Assembly (NCBI GenBank): GCA_949752745.1 | Contig: OX457028.1 | Span: forward strand, 22,614,352 to 22,678,351 | Length of the DNA: 64,000 nucleotides | DNA from: Protula sp. h YS-2021 | Taxonomy: Eukaryota; Annelida; Polychaeta; Sabellida; Serpulidae | Direction: 5' to 3' | Part shown: positions 32,726-42,280 of the stretch, in pieces | How the letters are laid out: every line of letters starts with the position of its first letter | Numbering within the stretch: the stretch's first letter is position 1 | Notes under the pieces: model-generated | Databases searched by the model: none | The model's input: the letters and a program-made list of their open reading frames with translations, nothing else | Told to the model about the DNA's origin: nothing | Program-made: the position numbers and the translations under genes

Positions 32726-33457
32726 CTATGTTTCTGCATCTGTTTCACTCTGTTCACTGTCCATGCCGCTTTTGTTGTCACTGCTACCATCCTCCTCCTC
32801 CATATCTAGTAGCTCTTCAAAGAATGCATTGTTTTTCCTTATAGCCGCCTTTAATGCCTTTGAATACTTATAATGTTTTTCATCAACAAAGTAATTAAAG
32901 TCCTCTAAAATCTTTTGATAATGTTTGCTTTGTTGTAGCCGCTGGGTATAGTTGAACAGTCTCATAAACAGTTGTTTTAGTCCATGCTTATAAATGGGTC
33001 GAAGGTCATAACTTGCTATTTCACGCGCATTTTCAAGTCCTTGTTCTTCATATTCTAAAACCTTTTCTTGAAATTTGTCATCATGGTCATCGTAGACGTC
33101 TTGAACCATATCATACCAAACAGAGTCTATTTCTGACTCACTTTCAGAGTCTGTTTCTGACTCACTTTCAAAACTCCTGTCATCAGCATCCTCACCACAC
33201 TGCTCCATATGTTTGAGCAAAGCTTCTTTGCTGTTGTACAATGCACCACATTCTGTACAAGCATGTGCATTCTTTTCAGCTATGTTGACGCTTTGACTTT
33301 CCATAGAAGACTCATCTAAAGTTTCCGTGAAAGGTAGTTTTACAGGGTTTTCCATATCCGATTCTTCATCCACTTCTGAAGTGTGAGCAACCTTTAAGTG
33401 TCTTTTAAGACTTTGCGGCCAATTGTAAGATTTCAAACAAATGTTGCATTTATACAT
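32726..33457 (-). CDS. C2H2 zinc-finger protein, copy 1 (intact)
   Basis: 243 residues, no intron. A classical finger spans residues 4-25 (CNIC, x12, H20, x4, H25). A second, C2HC-type finger is at 67-87 (CTEC, H83, C87). A Ser/Glu/Asp tract spans about 93-112 (SESETDSESESEIDS). The C-terminal half (115-220) is helical, with WYDMVQDVYDD, YDLRPIYKHGLKQLF and an acidic end. Similar combinations of C2H2 finger plus this helical domain occur in multicopy uncharacterised proteins of marine invertebrates; that is recollection, not a search result. It probably binds DNA. The ATG lies 55 bp from TATATA (33512-33518) and 62 bp from an iteron array. ATAATAAAG near 32703 can serve as poly(A) signal. Confidence 0.8.
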   Translation of the reverse strand: MYKCNICLKSYNWPQSLKRHLKVAHTSEVDEESDMENPVKLPFTETLDESSMESQSVNIAEKNAHACTECGALYNSKEALLKHMEQCGEDADDRSFESESETDSESESEIDSVWYDMVQDVYDDHDDKFQEKVLEYEEQGLENAREIASYDLRPIYKHGLKQLFMRLFNYTQRLQQSKHYQKILEDFNYFVDEKHYKYSKALKAAIRKNNAFFEELLDMEEEDGSSDNKSGMDSEQSETDAET

Positions 33458-33511
33458 CCTTTAGGTTCAACCTACACTATTCAAATGATGAGAAATTCTT
33501 TAAACATAGCT

Positions 33512-33745
33512 GTATATACAACATGTTGAACATGTTGAACAACTTGTTGAACAACAACATGTTGAACATGTTGAACAACATGTTGAACATGTTGAACAAG
33601 TTGAACATGTTGAACATGATGAACTTGTTGAACGTGTTGAATATGTTGAACATGTTGAACATGTTGAACTTGTTGAACATGTTGAACATGTTGAACATGT
33701 TGAACGTGTTGAACATGTTGAACAATTTGTTGAACAATACCACGA
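33512..33745 (-). promoter_or_regulatory. TATA box and iteron array of zinc-finger copy 1
   Basis: On the minus strand about 24 units of GTTCAACAT type run into GTATATACAGC and then the leader of the zinc-finger gene. Mirror of 31104-31282. Confidence 0.6.
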
Positions 33746-33761
33746 CGTAATATCTTTCAAA

Positions 33762-33972
33762 AATTATTCGAACACGTGTTTTGAATGGGCTTGCCATTCG
33801 AACACGTGTTTTGAATGGGCTTGCCATTCGAACACGTGTTTTGAATGGGCTTGCCATTCGAACACGTGTTTTGTATGGGCTTGCCATTCGAACACGTCTT
33901 TAAAATGGGCTTGCCATTCGAACACGTCTTTAAAATGGGCTTGCCATTCGAACACGTCTTTTGAATGGGCGC
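33762..33972 (-). repeat. 30-bp direct repeat array, seven units (right)
   Basis: Unit on plus: TTGAATGGGCTTGCCATTCG plus AACACGTG or AACACGTC. There are no unique spacers between units, so this is not a CRISPR. CACGTG is an E-box core. Confidence 0.8.
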
Positions 33973-35150
33973 AGTTCTCCTACATAACTATCCACATTTT
34001 CACTTCCCATTTTCCAACAATCAACCAATCAACCAAGTGGTAGAATCGTCTGAAACGTGTAAAAAACTAAATTTGTTAAAGTTGGTTTAGAACCCTGATT
34101 TTGACCTTACTACACCATGGTAAAATGTTCAAACTTATTTTATACATCATATGTTGTCAAAAAACAAAATTTGTTCAAGTTGGTCTAGAACCCTTATTTT
34201 TACCCTACTACACCATGGTAAAATGTTCAAACTTATTTTATACATCACATTTTGTCAAAAAACAAAATTTGTTAAAGTTGGTCTAGAACCACCATTTTTC
34301 CACTACTCTGACTTTAGAATATTCAAATAAGTAGCATGCTAAAATGTTCAAACTTATTTTATATATCATATGGTGTTAAAACTAAATTTGTTAAAGTTGG
34401 TCTAGAATCACCATTTTTCCACTACTATGACTTTAGAATATTCAAATAAGTAGCATGCTAAAATGTTCAAACTTATTTTATATATCATATGGTGCTTAAA
34501 ACTAAATTTGTTAAAGTTGTTCTAGAACCACCATTTTTCCACTACTATGACTTTAGAATATTCAAATAAGTAGCATGCTAAAACGTTCAAACTTATTTTA
34601 TATATTATATGTTATCAAAAAACTACATTTGTTAAATGTGCTTTAGAAGTGTCATTTTCAAACTACTATAACATAAAACATAAAGTTGGGGAAAATCCCA
34701 TTCCTTCTCAAATTTATTGATCGTTCCCACGGTCTAGGCCTTTGATGTTTTCAAATTTATCGATCGTTCCCACGGTCTGAATTAGTGCACTCTGAAATTT
34801 ATTGATCGTTCCCACGGTCTAGGCCTTTGATGTTTTCAAATTTATCGATCGTTCCCACGGTCTGAACGAGTGCACTCTGAAATTTTATCGATCGGTTTCC
34901 TCCACGCTCTGAACGAGTGCACTCTGAAATTTATCAATCGGTTTTCCCCACACTCTGTACACATGTACTTATGCTGTGTGTGTGTGTGTGTGGTTACTGT
35001 AATGGGAAACCATTGAAATATGACTTATTAAATATTATCATAATAATAATAATAATGTCACAGAGTCACATGATGTCACAGTCACATGTGGTCACATAAT
35101 GTCACAGAGTCATAAAAGTGAACAAAAACCAAAAACCCAAAAAAAAGTTT

Positions 35151-35222
35151 GCCCCGAGGTGGGATCGATCCCACAACTCTCAGGTTTCTAGCCGTTTACG
35201 CTACCAACTGAGCTATCACGGC
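35151..35222 (-). tRNA. 72-nt tRNA-like sequence, degenerate (right arm)
   Basis: Minus strand starts GCCGTGATAGCTCAGTTGGTA, with a perfect A box, and ends CTCGGGGC. The B-box region GGGATCGATCCC is here a perfect palindrome. D stem is three of four pairs; the anticodon stem is weak. The loop CTAGAAA would give anticodon AGA. Closer to a real tRNA than the left-arm copy. Confidence 0.35.
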
Positions 35223-35499
35223 TTGTCTGTTGAACGATCTGATAATGACATACATACGTTAGACTAATTATGTTCACATAGCAATTACTTATTCATGTAG
35301 CTATATGATGTTACATAGTCACATAGTGTCACATGATGTTACATTATGTTACACAGTGTTACATAGTGTAACAAATTACCCATGCGAATTCTAAAACAAT
35401 GACGTCACTGTTTTCGGAGCTCCATGGGGCTCCGAAAACACCTCGTGACGTCATGATGACGTCACTTCCTGTTTTCGGAGCCCCACTTTTACCCTACTG

Positions 35500-35920
35500 C
35501 GCGCCATTCCAACAACCACCTATGCAAACTACTGTAAACTAAGACATCAAACTGAATCCAACGGTGAAATTTTCATGCAAATCCGTCAACTATAGCGGAA
35601 GTTATCCCACTTTTTCACTTTTTACAAAATTAAAAATGGTAGAAAATATGCACACAGCCAAATAGCCTATAACCACTTAATATTAAAACTAGATATAAAA
35701 CTAAATCAAACAGTGAAAGTTTCATGCAAATCCGTCAATCATAACGAAAGTTATTCCACTTTTAACTTACCATTTTAAGGTGAATTTATGATACATACAG
35801 CCAGCTGCACAATCAGTCCACAACTATTTGAAAATAAGATATAAAACTGAATCAAACAGTGAAATTTTCAGACAAATCGGTCAAGTATAACACTTAGGAT
35901 CACACTGCAACTCCAAGCAG
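35500..35920. repeat. Tandem 'AAACTGAATCAAACAGTGAAA' block
   Basis: About three units of roughly 130 bp: AAACTGAATC(A/C)AACRGTGAAA, TTTTCATGCAAATCCGTCAA, CGGAAGTTATCCCAC. The same family recurs at 28550-28680, 37370-37740 and 39965-40345, i.e. in both palindromes. Confidence 0.7.
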
Positions 35921-36474
35921 CTAGACACTGCTGCCTCAGAAAAAAAGCCAGATACGGCTGTCTACGTTGTTGATGACGAAGTCTGATTACACTGATGACG
36001 AAATGCTGCTGATGACGATTGCAGGTTGTAGGACGCCATTTTTTCTAAGTAAACACTGCATTTCAAAAAAAAAAAAAAAACAAAACAAAAACAAAAAAAA
36101 CGAATAATGGAGTACAAAGAGAAACATAGGTAAATCATTTCATCATAGTGTTGGTATGTATGCATGAGAGTGTGGGGAAAAAAAGTTGCCATCAAAAGGT
36201 TGAAATACCTATGCGACTTATGAAATGCTCAGTCGTGGTGTGTGGAGAGAGAGTGTGGGGAAAAAAAAGTTGCCATCAGAAGGTTGAAATACCTATGTGG
36301 CTTATGAAATGCTCAGTCGTGGTGTGTGGAGAGAGAGTGTGGGGGAAAAAGTTGCCATCAGAAGGTTGAAATACCTATGTGGCTTATGAAATGAAATGCT
36401 CAGTCGTGCTGTTGGTGTGTGTGGAGAGAGTGGGGAAAAAATCATCACAACACGCGCGCGCTCTATCTGGTCCA

Positions 36475-36905
36475 CCTCTGACGTCACCATGACGTCACTT
36501 CCGGTCCAGACGTCACTTCCGGTCCAGACGTCACTTCCTGGCGTAGAACTGTTGTTTACTGTTGTTTACTTCGTTGCCATCACAACACTTCGTTGCCATG
36601 ACGTCACTTCCGGTCCAGACGTCACTTTCAGTCCAGACGTCACTTCCGGTCCAGACGTCACTTCCTGGCGTAGAACTGTTGTTTACTGTTGTTTACTTCG
36701 TTGCCATCACAACACTTCGTTGCCATGACGTCACTTCCAGTCCAGACGTCACTTCCGGTCCAGACGTCACTTCCTGGCGTAGAACTGTTGTTTACTTCGT
36801 TTCCATGACTACACCGCTGCGTTGCCATCACAACACTTCGTTGCCATGACTACGCCTATGATGTCACTTCCGATCCAGACAGTATGACGTCACTTCCTGT
36901 GGTGA
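36475..36905 (-). promoter_or_regulatory. ETS/CRE and X-box array, right arm
   Basis: Mirror of 27635-27960, with one extra internal repeat: TGACGTCACTTCCGG units separated by GTTGCCATGAC and TTGTTTACTTCG. Confidence 0.5.
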
Positions 36906-37880
36906 AACTGTCCTTTTTCTCCTACTAACAGAAAAAAAACTTACCTAAATATATTATCTCTTACTAATCTAAATTAATATTTTACAAACCATTTACTATG
37001 CTATCCTATAAGAGTTAGCATCTGTATTAAAAGTTAAAAGAAAAACGTTAGCACACAATTTTTAGAATACTCTTTCAATATGTAAAAGTTCTCGCAAGTT
37101 CTCGCCTGTTCTTTAACAGCATTTTCTCAATGAGCAATTCTTTTCTCAAATACCTTAAAAGTACAAAGTCTACTGTTACACTAAAACACACACAGCTGTT
37201 GCTATGCAGTGTTTGTAAACAGACAGGCGGCAATGGATACTGTAACAGGTGGCCAAAATCAACATAGCGAGCAGTAAGTGAGGATAGGTGAAACTTCAAC
37301 CGACCTCCCCCCCCCCCAAGACAAACTATGTACGTTGTGGTTGTAAGCATTATTGGAAACTTTGTAAACAAAAAGTGGAAAAACTGGAATAACTTTCGTT
37401 ATACTTGACCGATTTGTATGGAAATTTCACTGTTTGATTCAGTTTTATGTAAACTTTTGTTATAAAGTAATCATGTGGTAGTTGCGCAGCTGGCTGTATG
37501 CATATTTGTAACATGCCGCCATTTTAACTTAAAACTGGAATAAATTTTGTTATACTTGACCGATTTACCTGGAAATTTCACCATTTGATTCAGTTTTATG
37601 TAAACTTTTGTTATAAAGTGATCATGGGCTAGTTGCGCAGCTGGCTGTATACATTTTTTGTCGCATGCCTTAATTTTAACTTACAATTGACCTAACTTTC
37701 GTTATACTTAACCAATTTGTATGAAAATTTCACTGTTGGATATAATACATAATAATAAAATACTTGAATATAATACATAATAATACAAAATTAATTATAA
37801 TTCTTCTGCATCTGTTTCACTCTGTTGCCACTTTCTTCGTCACTGCTACCATTCTCCTCCTCCTCCATATCTAGTAGCTC

Positions 37881-38522
37881 TTAAAAGAATGCATTGTTTT
37901 TCCTTATAGCCGCCTTTAGTGCCTTTGAATACTTATAATGTTTTTCATCAACAAAGTAATTAAAGTCCTCTAAAATCTTTTGATAATGTTGGCTTTGTTC
38001 TAGACGCTGGGTATAGTTGAACAGTCTCATAAACAGTTGTTTTAGTCCATGCTTATAAATGGGTCGAAGGTCATAACTTGCTATTTCACGCGCATTTTCA
38101 AGTCCTTGTTCTTCATATTCTAAAACCTTTTCTTGAAATTTGTCATCATGGTCATCGTAGACTTCTTGAACCATATCATACCAAACAGAGTCTATTTCTG
38201 ACTCACTTTCAGAGTCTGTTTCTGACTCACTTTCAAAACTCCTGTCATCAACATCCTTACCACACGTCTCCATATGTTTGAGCAAAGCTTCTTCGCTGTT
38301 GTATAATGCACCACATTCTGTACAAGCATGTGCATTCTTTTCAGCTATGTTGACGCTTCGACTTTCCATAGAAGACTCATCTAAAGTTTCCGTGAAAGGT
38401 AGTTTTACAGGGTTTTCCGTATCCGATTCTTCATCCACTTCTGAAGTGTGAGCAACCTTTAAGTGTCTTTTAAGACTTTGCGGCCAATTGTAAGATTTCA
38501 AACAAATGTTGCATTTATACAT
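37881..38522 (-). pseudogene. C2H2 zinc-finger protein, copy 2 (premature stop)
   Basis: 213 residues, over 95% identical to copy 1 over this length, with both fingers intact (C4/C7/H20/H25 and the second CTEC...H...C). Relative to copy 1 a GAA codon has become TAA, so the protein ends after NAFF and loses the last acidic 30 residues. Homology continues past the stop to about 37803. It may still make a truncated DNA-binding protein. Leader, TATATA and iterons upstream match copy 1. Confidence 0.75.
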
Positions 38523-38581
38523 CCTTTAGGTTCAACCTACACTATTCAAATGATGAGAAATTCTTTAAACATAGCTGTATA

Positions 38582-38722
38582 TACAACTTATTGAACATGT
38601 TGAACAACTTGTTGAGCAACAACTTGTCGAACATGTTGAACAACATGTTGAACAACATGTTGAACATGTTGAACAACTTGTTGAACAATTTGTTGAACTT
38701 GTTCAAAAATTGTTGAACAATA
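38582..38722 (-). promoter_or_regulatory. TATA and iteron array of zinc-finger copy 2
   Basis: GTATATACAAC followed by about twelve TTGAACAACATGTTGAAC-type units, immediately upstream of the zinc-finger start at 38522. This array is shorter and more degenerate than that of copy 1. Confidence 0.6.
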
Positions 38723-39203
38723 CTATGACGTAATATGTTCCAAAAATAACACATGATTGACAGGTCACGTGACTAATTACCTAATGATGACCTCATGATG
38801 ACGTCATTGACACGGGCGCGCGCTCTTTTAACTACCTGTTTCAGAACCCCCATGGGGATTCTAAAACAGCCACTGTTTGAGGTGCAACAGAGTGAAACAG
38901 ATGCAGAAGAATTATAATTAATTTTGTATTATTATGTATTATATTCAAGTATTGTATCATTATGTATTATATTCAAGTATTTTATTATTATGTATTATAT
39001 CCAAGTATTGCATGAGAAAAATAAATAAGTTGAAAAGCATCATATGTGTTTCTTTTATTAAATATTACAAATATTTACAATTATGATAAAAACAAAACTA
39101 TTTCAAATACATATTATGCCAATACATGTACCTACTCATAAGAACTTAAATTGATAAGTTTATAAATGTTATAAGATCTAACTTTACATCAACATATGAC
39201 TTT

Positions 39204-39737
39204 CTACTCAACCATCTTCTGACAGTCACTACATTTATACACATCCATTTTCTGAAGCATGAGATCCACTGACGTCATTTGCTTCTTCAGCATTTGCCAG
39301 TCTTTCAATGACAACAAAATTCCCTTCTTGGTAGGATATAACCTCCCAGATGCATGATTCGTAATATATTTAACCATCACTTTCTGTTGATATTTCACCA
39401 ATTTAATATATGTTTCTCCATTAATGGGTATCATAACCAGTGAATCGTCTCCATGCATCTTCTTCATGGTGCTATCAGCTTTACGCTCCGGTTCTCGCTT
39501 CATATTAGACTCTGTCTCAATTTTTCGCATTTTACACGACGCCGTCTGAGCTGGTACATCATCTCGTTTTATATTTCTAAAATGTGGCCGCTTTTGACGC
39601 TGCTGACGTGACTTCACCTTGGACTTTACCATGGGCACTGCCTTAGACTTTGCTGTAGGTATTGTCTCAGGCTTTGCTATAAAATTTTCTGCAGGCATTG
39701 GCATAGATGGTAGCTGTTGTTCACTCACTGCAGACAT
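39204..39737 (-). CDS. PC4/Sub1-like protein, copy 2 (core deletion)
   Basis: 177 residues from ATG at 39735-39737. The N-terminus is Pro/Lys-rich with a basic stretch (KSRQQRQKR, residues 42-50) that could be a nuclear signal. The PC4 core is at about 101-164: INGETYIKLVKYQQKV, GRLYPTKKGILLSLKDW and LKKQM. Next comes YKCSDCQK with a Cys pair at 169/172. Compared with copy 1 this reading frame is open from the start but lacks nine bases (NIR) in the first core strand. TATA-like CATAAAAGG and an iteron array lie upstream. Both module-2 genes are on the minus strand, unlike the convergent pair of module 1. Confidence 0.75.
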   Translation of the reverse strand: MSAVSEQQLPSMPMPAENFIAKPETIPTAKSKAVPMVKSKVKSRQQRQKRPHFRNIKRDDVPAQTASCKMRKIETESNMKREPERKADSTMKKMHGDDSLVMIPINGETYIKLVKYQQKVMVKYITNHASGRLYPTKKGILLSLKDWQMLKKQMTSVDLMLQKMDVYKCSDCQKMVE

Positions 39738-39817
39738 GTTCACTCTTCAGTATCTTGATACAGAATGTGCGATATGTCTGAGGGCAGGTGCCTTTTATGC
39801 TCTATAGTGAGTTGTCT

Positions 39818-39912
39818 TAATATGTTGAACATGTTGAACAACAACATGTTGAACATGTTGAGCAACATGTTGAACAACAACTTGTTGAACATGTTGAACA
39901 TGTTGAACATGT
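39818..39912 (-). promoter_or_regulatory. Iteron array upstream of PC4 copy 2
   Basis: About nine TGTTGAACA units 80-175 bp before the ATG, adjacent to the CATAAAAGG box (39791-39799). Confidence 0.6.
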
Positions 39913-39964
39913 AATCAAAATATGATGTGTAACTTGTTCAAACTTGTTAAAATTGCTGACTCAG

Positions 39965-40395
39965 CAGAATTTAAACTAAACTGAATCAAACAGTGAAATT
40001 TTCATACAAATTGGTTAAGTATAACGAAAGTTAGGTCAATTGTAAGTTAAAATTAAGGCATGCGACAAAAAATGTATACAGCCAGCTGCGCAACTAGCCC
40101 ATGATCACTTTATAACAAAAGTTTACATAAAACTGAATCAAATGGTGAAATTTCCAGGTAAATCGGTCAAGTATAACAAAATTTATCCCAGTTTTAAGTT
40201 AAAATGGCGGCATGTTACAAATATGCATACAGCCAGCTGCGCAACTACCACATGATTACTTTATAACAAAAGTTTACATAAAACTGAATCAAACAGTGAA
40301 ATTTCCATACAAATCGGTCAAGTATAACGAAAGTTATTCCAGTTTTTCCACTTTTTGTTTACAAAGTGTCCAATAATGCTTACAACCACAACGTA
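39965..40395 (+). repeat. Inverted partner of 37335-37740
   Basis: Three units with AAACTGAATCAAA, TCGGTCAAGTATAACGAAAG and AGCCAGCTGCGCAACTA, reverse-complementary to 37335-37740. This defines a second, smaller palindrome around module 2. Confidence 0.75.
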
Positions 40396-40800
40396 TATAG
40401 TTTGTCCTGGTGGAGGTCGGTTGAGGTTTCACCTATCCTCACTTACTGCTCGCTATGTTGATTTTGGCCACCTGTTACAGTATCCATACTTTGCCGCCTG
40501 TCTGTTTACAAACACTGCATAACAACAGCTGTGTGTGTTTTAGTGTAACACAGTAGACTTTGTACTTTTAAGCTATTTCAGAAAAGAATTACTCATAGAG
40601 AAAATGCTGTTAGAGAACAGACGAGAACTTGTGAGAACTTTTACATATTGAAAGAGTATTCTAAAAATTATGTGCTAACGTTTTTCTTTTAAATTTTAAT
40701 ACAGATGCTAACTCTTTTAGGATAGCATAGTAAATGGTTTGTAAAATATTAATTTAGATTAGTAAGAGATAATATATTTAGGTAAGTTTGTTTTCTGTTG
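40385..40800 (+). repeat. Third copy of the 400-bp arm-end block
   Basis: Same sequence and orientation as 27207-27615, and inverse of 36930-37340: GTCGGTTGARGTTTCACC, ACTGCATAACAACAGCTG, AGAGAAAATGCTGTTAGAG. Its presence in direct orientation near the right end shows the element is a mosaic, not one simple palindrome. Confidence 0.75.
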
Positions 40801-41319
40801 TTTTCTGTTTGGACATTTTTTAGTAAATAAAAAATCCTACAATGCTGTAAAATATTGCAAAACAGACTGACCAGTTGAAATACACAATTCATAAACCAGT
40901 ACGAGAGTACGTGGTTAAAAAAAACTAGTAAACGAGAGCAATCTTTTTCACTTTAAAGTAGATCTAAAGCGGCACTCTAACAACAACTTCCTATATATAT
41001 ATTTTTTATTTTCAAAACCAACTGCACAGTCAAATCAAATGAGAATTACGACGCAATGCTGGTCTGTCCCGACTGCCACCCAAAAAAAAAATTCTCGACT
41101 GCCGCCTAGGTGGGGGTCTGACGTCACTGAGCTGGAATCGGCGGCACAACAAAGTGAGCTGGAATCGGCGTCCACACTTTATGGTCTGACTTGACTGCCG
41201 CCTAGGGGGGGGGGGGGGGGTCTGACGTCACTGAGCTGGAATCGGCGGCACAACCAAGTGAGCTGGAATCGGCGTCCACACTTTATGGTCTGACCAGACT
41301 GCCGTGTAGGGGGGTAAAA

Positions 41320-41539
41320 TGACGTCACTTCCTGCCTTGGAATCCTGCAGTGGAATCCTGCAGTGGAATCCTGCAGTGGAATCCTTACTTTTCTGTGGTC
41401 TGGAACCCCTCTTTCCTGTGGTCTTGAACGCCTCTTTCCTGTTGTCTGGAACCCCTCTTTCCTGTGGTCTGGAACCCCTCTTTCCTGTGGTCTGGAACCC
41501 CTCTTTCCTGTGGTCTGGATCCCCTCTTTCCTAACTACT
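41320..41539 (-). repeat. Right terminal inverted repeat with minisatellites
   Basis: Inverse of 26198-26400: three GGAATCCTGCAGT units, then six CTCTTTCCTGTGGTCTGGAA-type units, ending ATCCCCTCTTTCCTAACTACT. Confidence 0.75.
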
Positions 41540-41545
41540 CAGGCT
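41540..41545 (+). repeat. 6-bp target-site duplication, right
   Basis: CAGGCT directly after the ACTACT terminus, identical to 26192-26197. Confidence 0.7.
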
Positions 41546-41689
41546 TATGTCACACATTTTCTGTCAAATTCTTAGTTTCTCGTTTTTGTAAACAAAAACA
41601 AATGGCTCCCCAACTAAGCCTATAACCCGCTCCCCCCCAAACAAAAAATTCTATTTTTTTCATTACCGAAATCAAATATTCATTTCTGC

Positions 41690-42010
41690 AGACATAGTCA
41701 TAATTCTTGTAATTCAAAAGGGATGATGGTCACTGAAACAGATATTACTGTGCGTCTTTTTTATCCGAGTCTGGAAGGTGGTCGGGTTTTGCTGTAGGCC
41801 CTTTTTATCCAGGTCTGAAGTCGGTCACAGTAGTTCTACTGTGCGTTACATTTTTTATCCGGGTTTGGAAGTTGGTCAAGACAGGCAAGTTTTACCGTAC
41901 GTGTTTTTACCCGAATCTGGAAGGGGTCACGACAAACAGGTCTTACTTTAAATCTTTGTATCCAGATCTTGAAGGTGGTCTTGATTTTTTCTAACCACCA
42001 TTCCACGCAC
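41690..42010 (+). repeat. Diverged 60-bp units (TTTATCCGGGTCTGGAAGGTGG)
   Basis: Five imperfect units with TTTTTATCC, TCTGGAAGGTGGTC and TTACTGTRCGT. Homologous block at 46555-46960, in the same orientation. Confidence 0.6.
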
Positions 42011-42280
42011 CGCCCGCTCCAGCTATCTTATGTAGGTATGACTGTAAACGCTACCCTAACCCTTTCACTCAAGGTAACGCTGACGGTCTGTACCTTAAGT
42101 GCAGTTATAGCCATGATCTACTACCTTGTCTTCGTACATTCCCATCAACCGAAAAGCTCTAGAAAGGCATTCTCCATAGCTGTGTATCAGATGACGCACC
42201 ACGGTGGCAGAAGGGGGAGCATTTCGGTTGCAAAATGGTTAGCTGCTTCTCACAACACAAGATATCAGATGACCCACTTC

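Larger units (their letters stand above)
33400..37340 (-). repeat. Right arm of the giant palindrome
   Basis: Inverse copy of 27207-31381 block by block, including both TATA/iteron promoters and the tRNA-like sequence. It differs by seven rather than four 30-bp repeats, and it lacks the left arm's CRE array, Met-like tRNA and minisatellite. Confidence 0.8.
26198..41539. mobile_element. 15.3-kb palindromic Polinton-like element with PC4 and zinc-finger genes
   Basis: Length 15,342 bp. Both ends read inward as AGTAGTTA followed by GGATCCAGACC and tandem 'TTCCAGACCACAGGAAAGAG' units. A 6-bp direct repeat, CAGGCT, flanks them. Polintons/Mavericks are known for 6-bp duplications, termini beginning 5'-AG, long inverted repeats and tandem repeats near the ends, at 15-20 kb. 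Inside are four genes only (two PC4-like, two C2H2), many mirrored repeat arrays and no frame resembling polymerase B, retroviral-type integrase, protease, ATPase or capsid. It is therefore a non-autonomous derivative or an unnamed family. The major palindrome pairs 27207-31381 with 33400-37340. A second inverted pair is 37335-37740 with 39965-40395. Confidence 0.75.

Noticed and set aside
33762..33972. Regular 30-bp repeats resembling a CRISPR array
   Set aside because: Units are directly adjacent with no unique spacers, in a eukaryotic transposon, and there are no cas genes.
26198..41539. Herpesvirus-, adenovirus- or parvovirus-like integrated genome
   Set aside because: Large inverted repeats and hairpins are suggestive, but no replication helicase, polymerase, protease or capsid gene is present. 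The 6-bp duplication and AG termini fit Polinton-type integration better.
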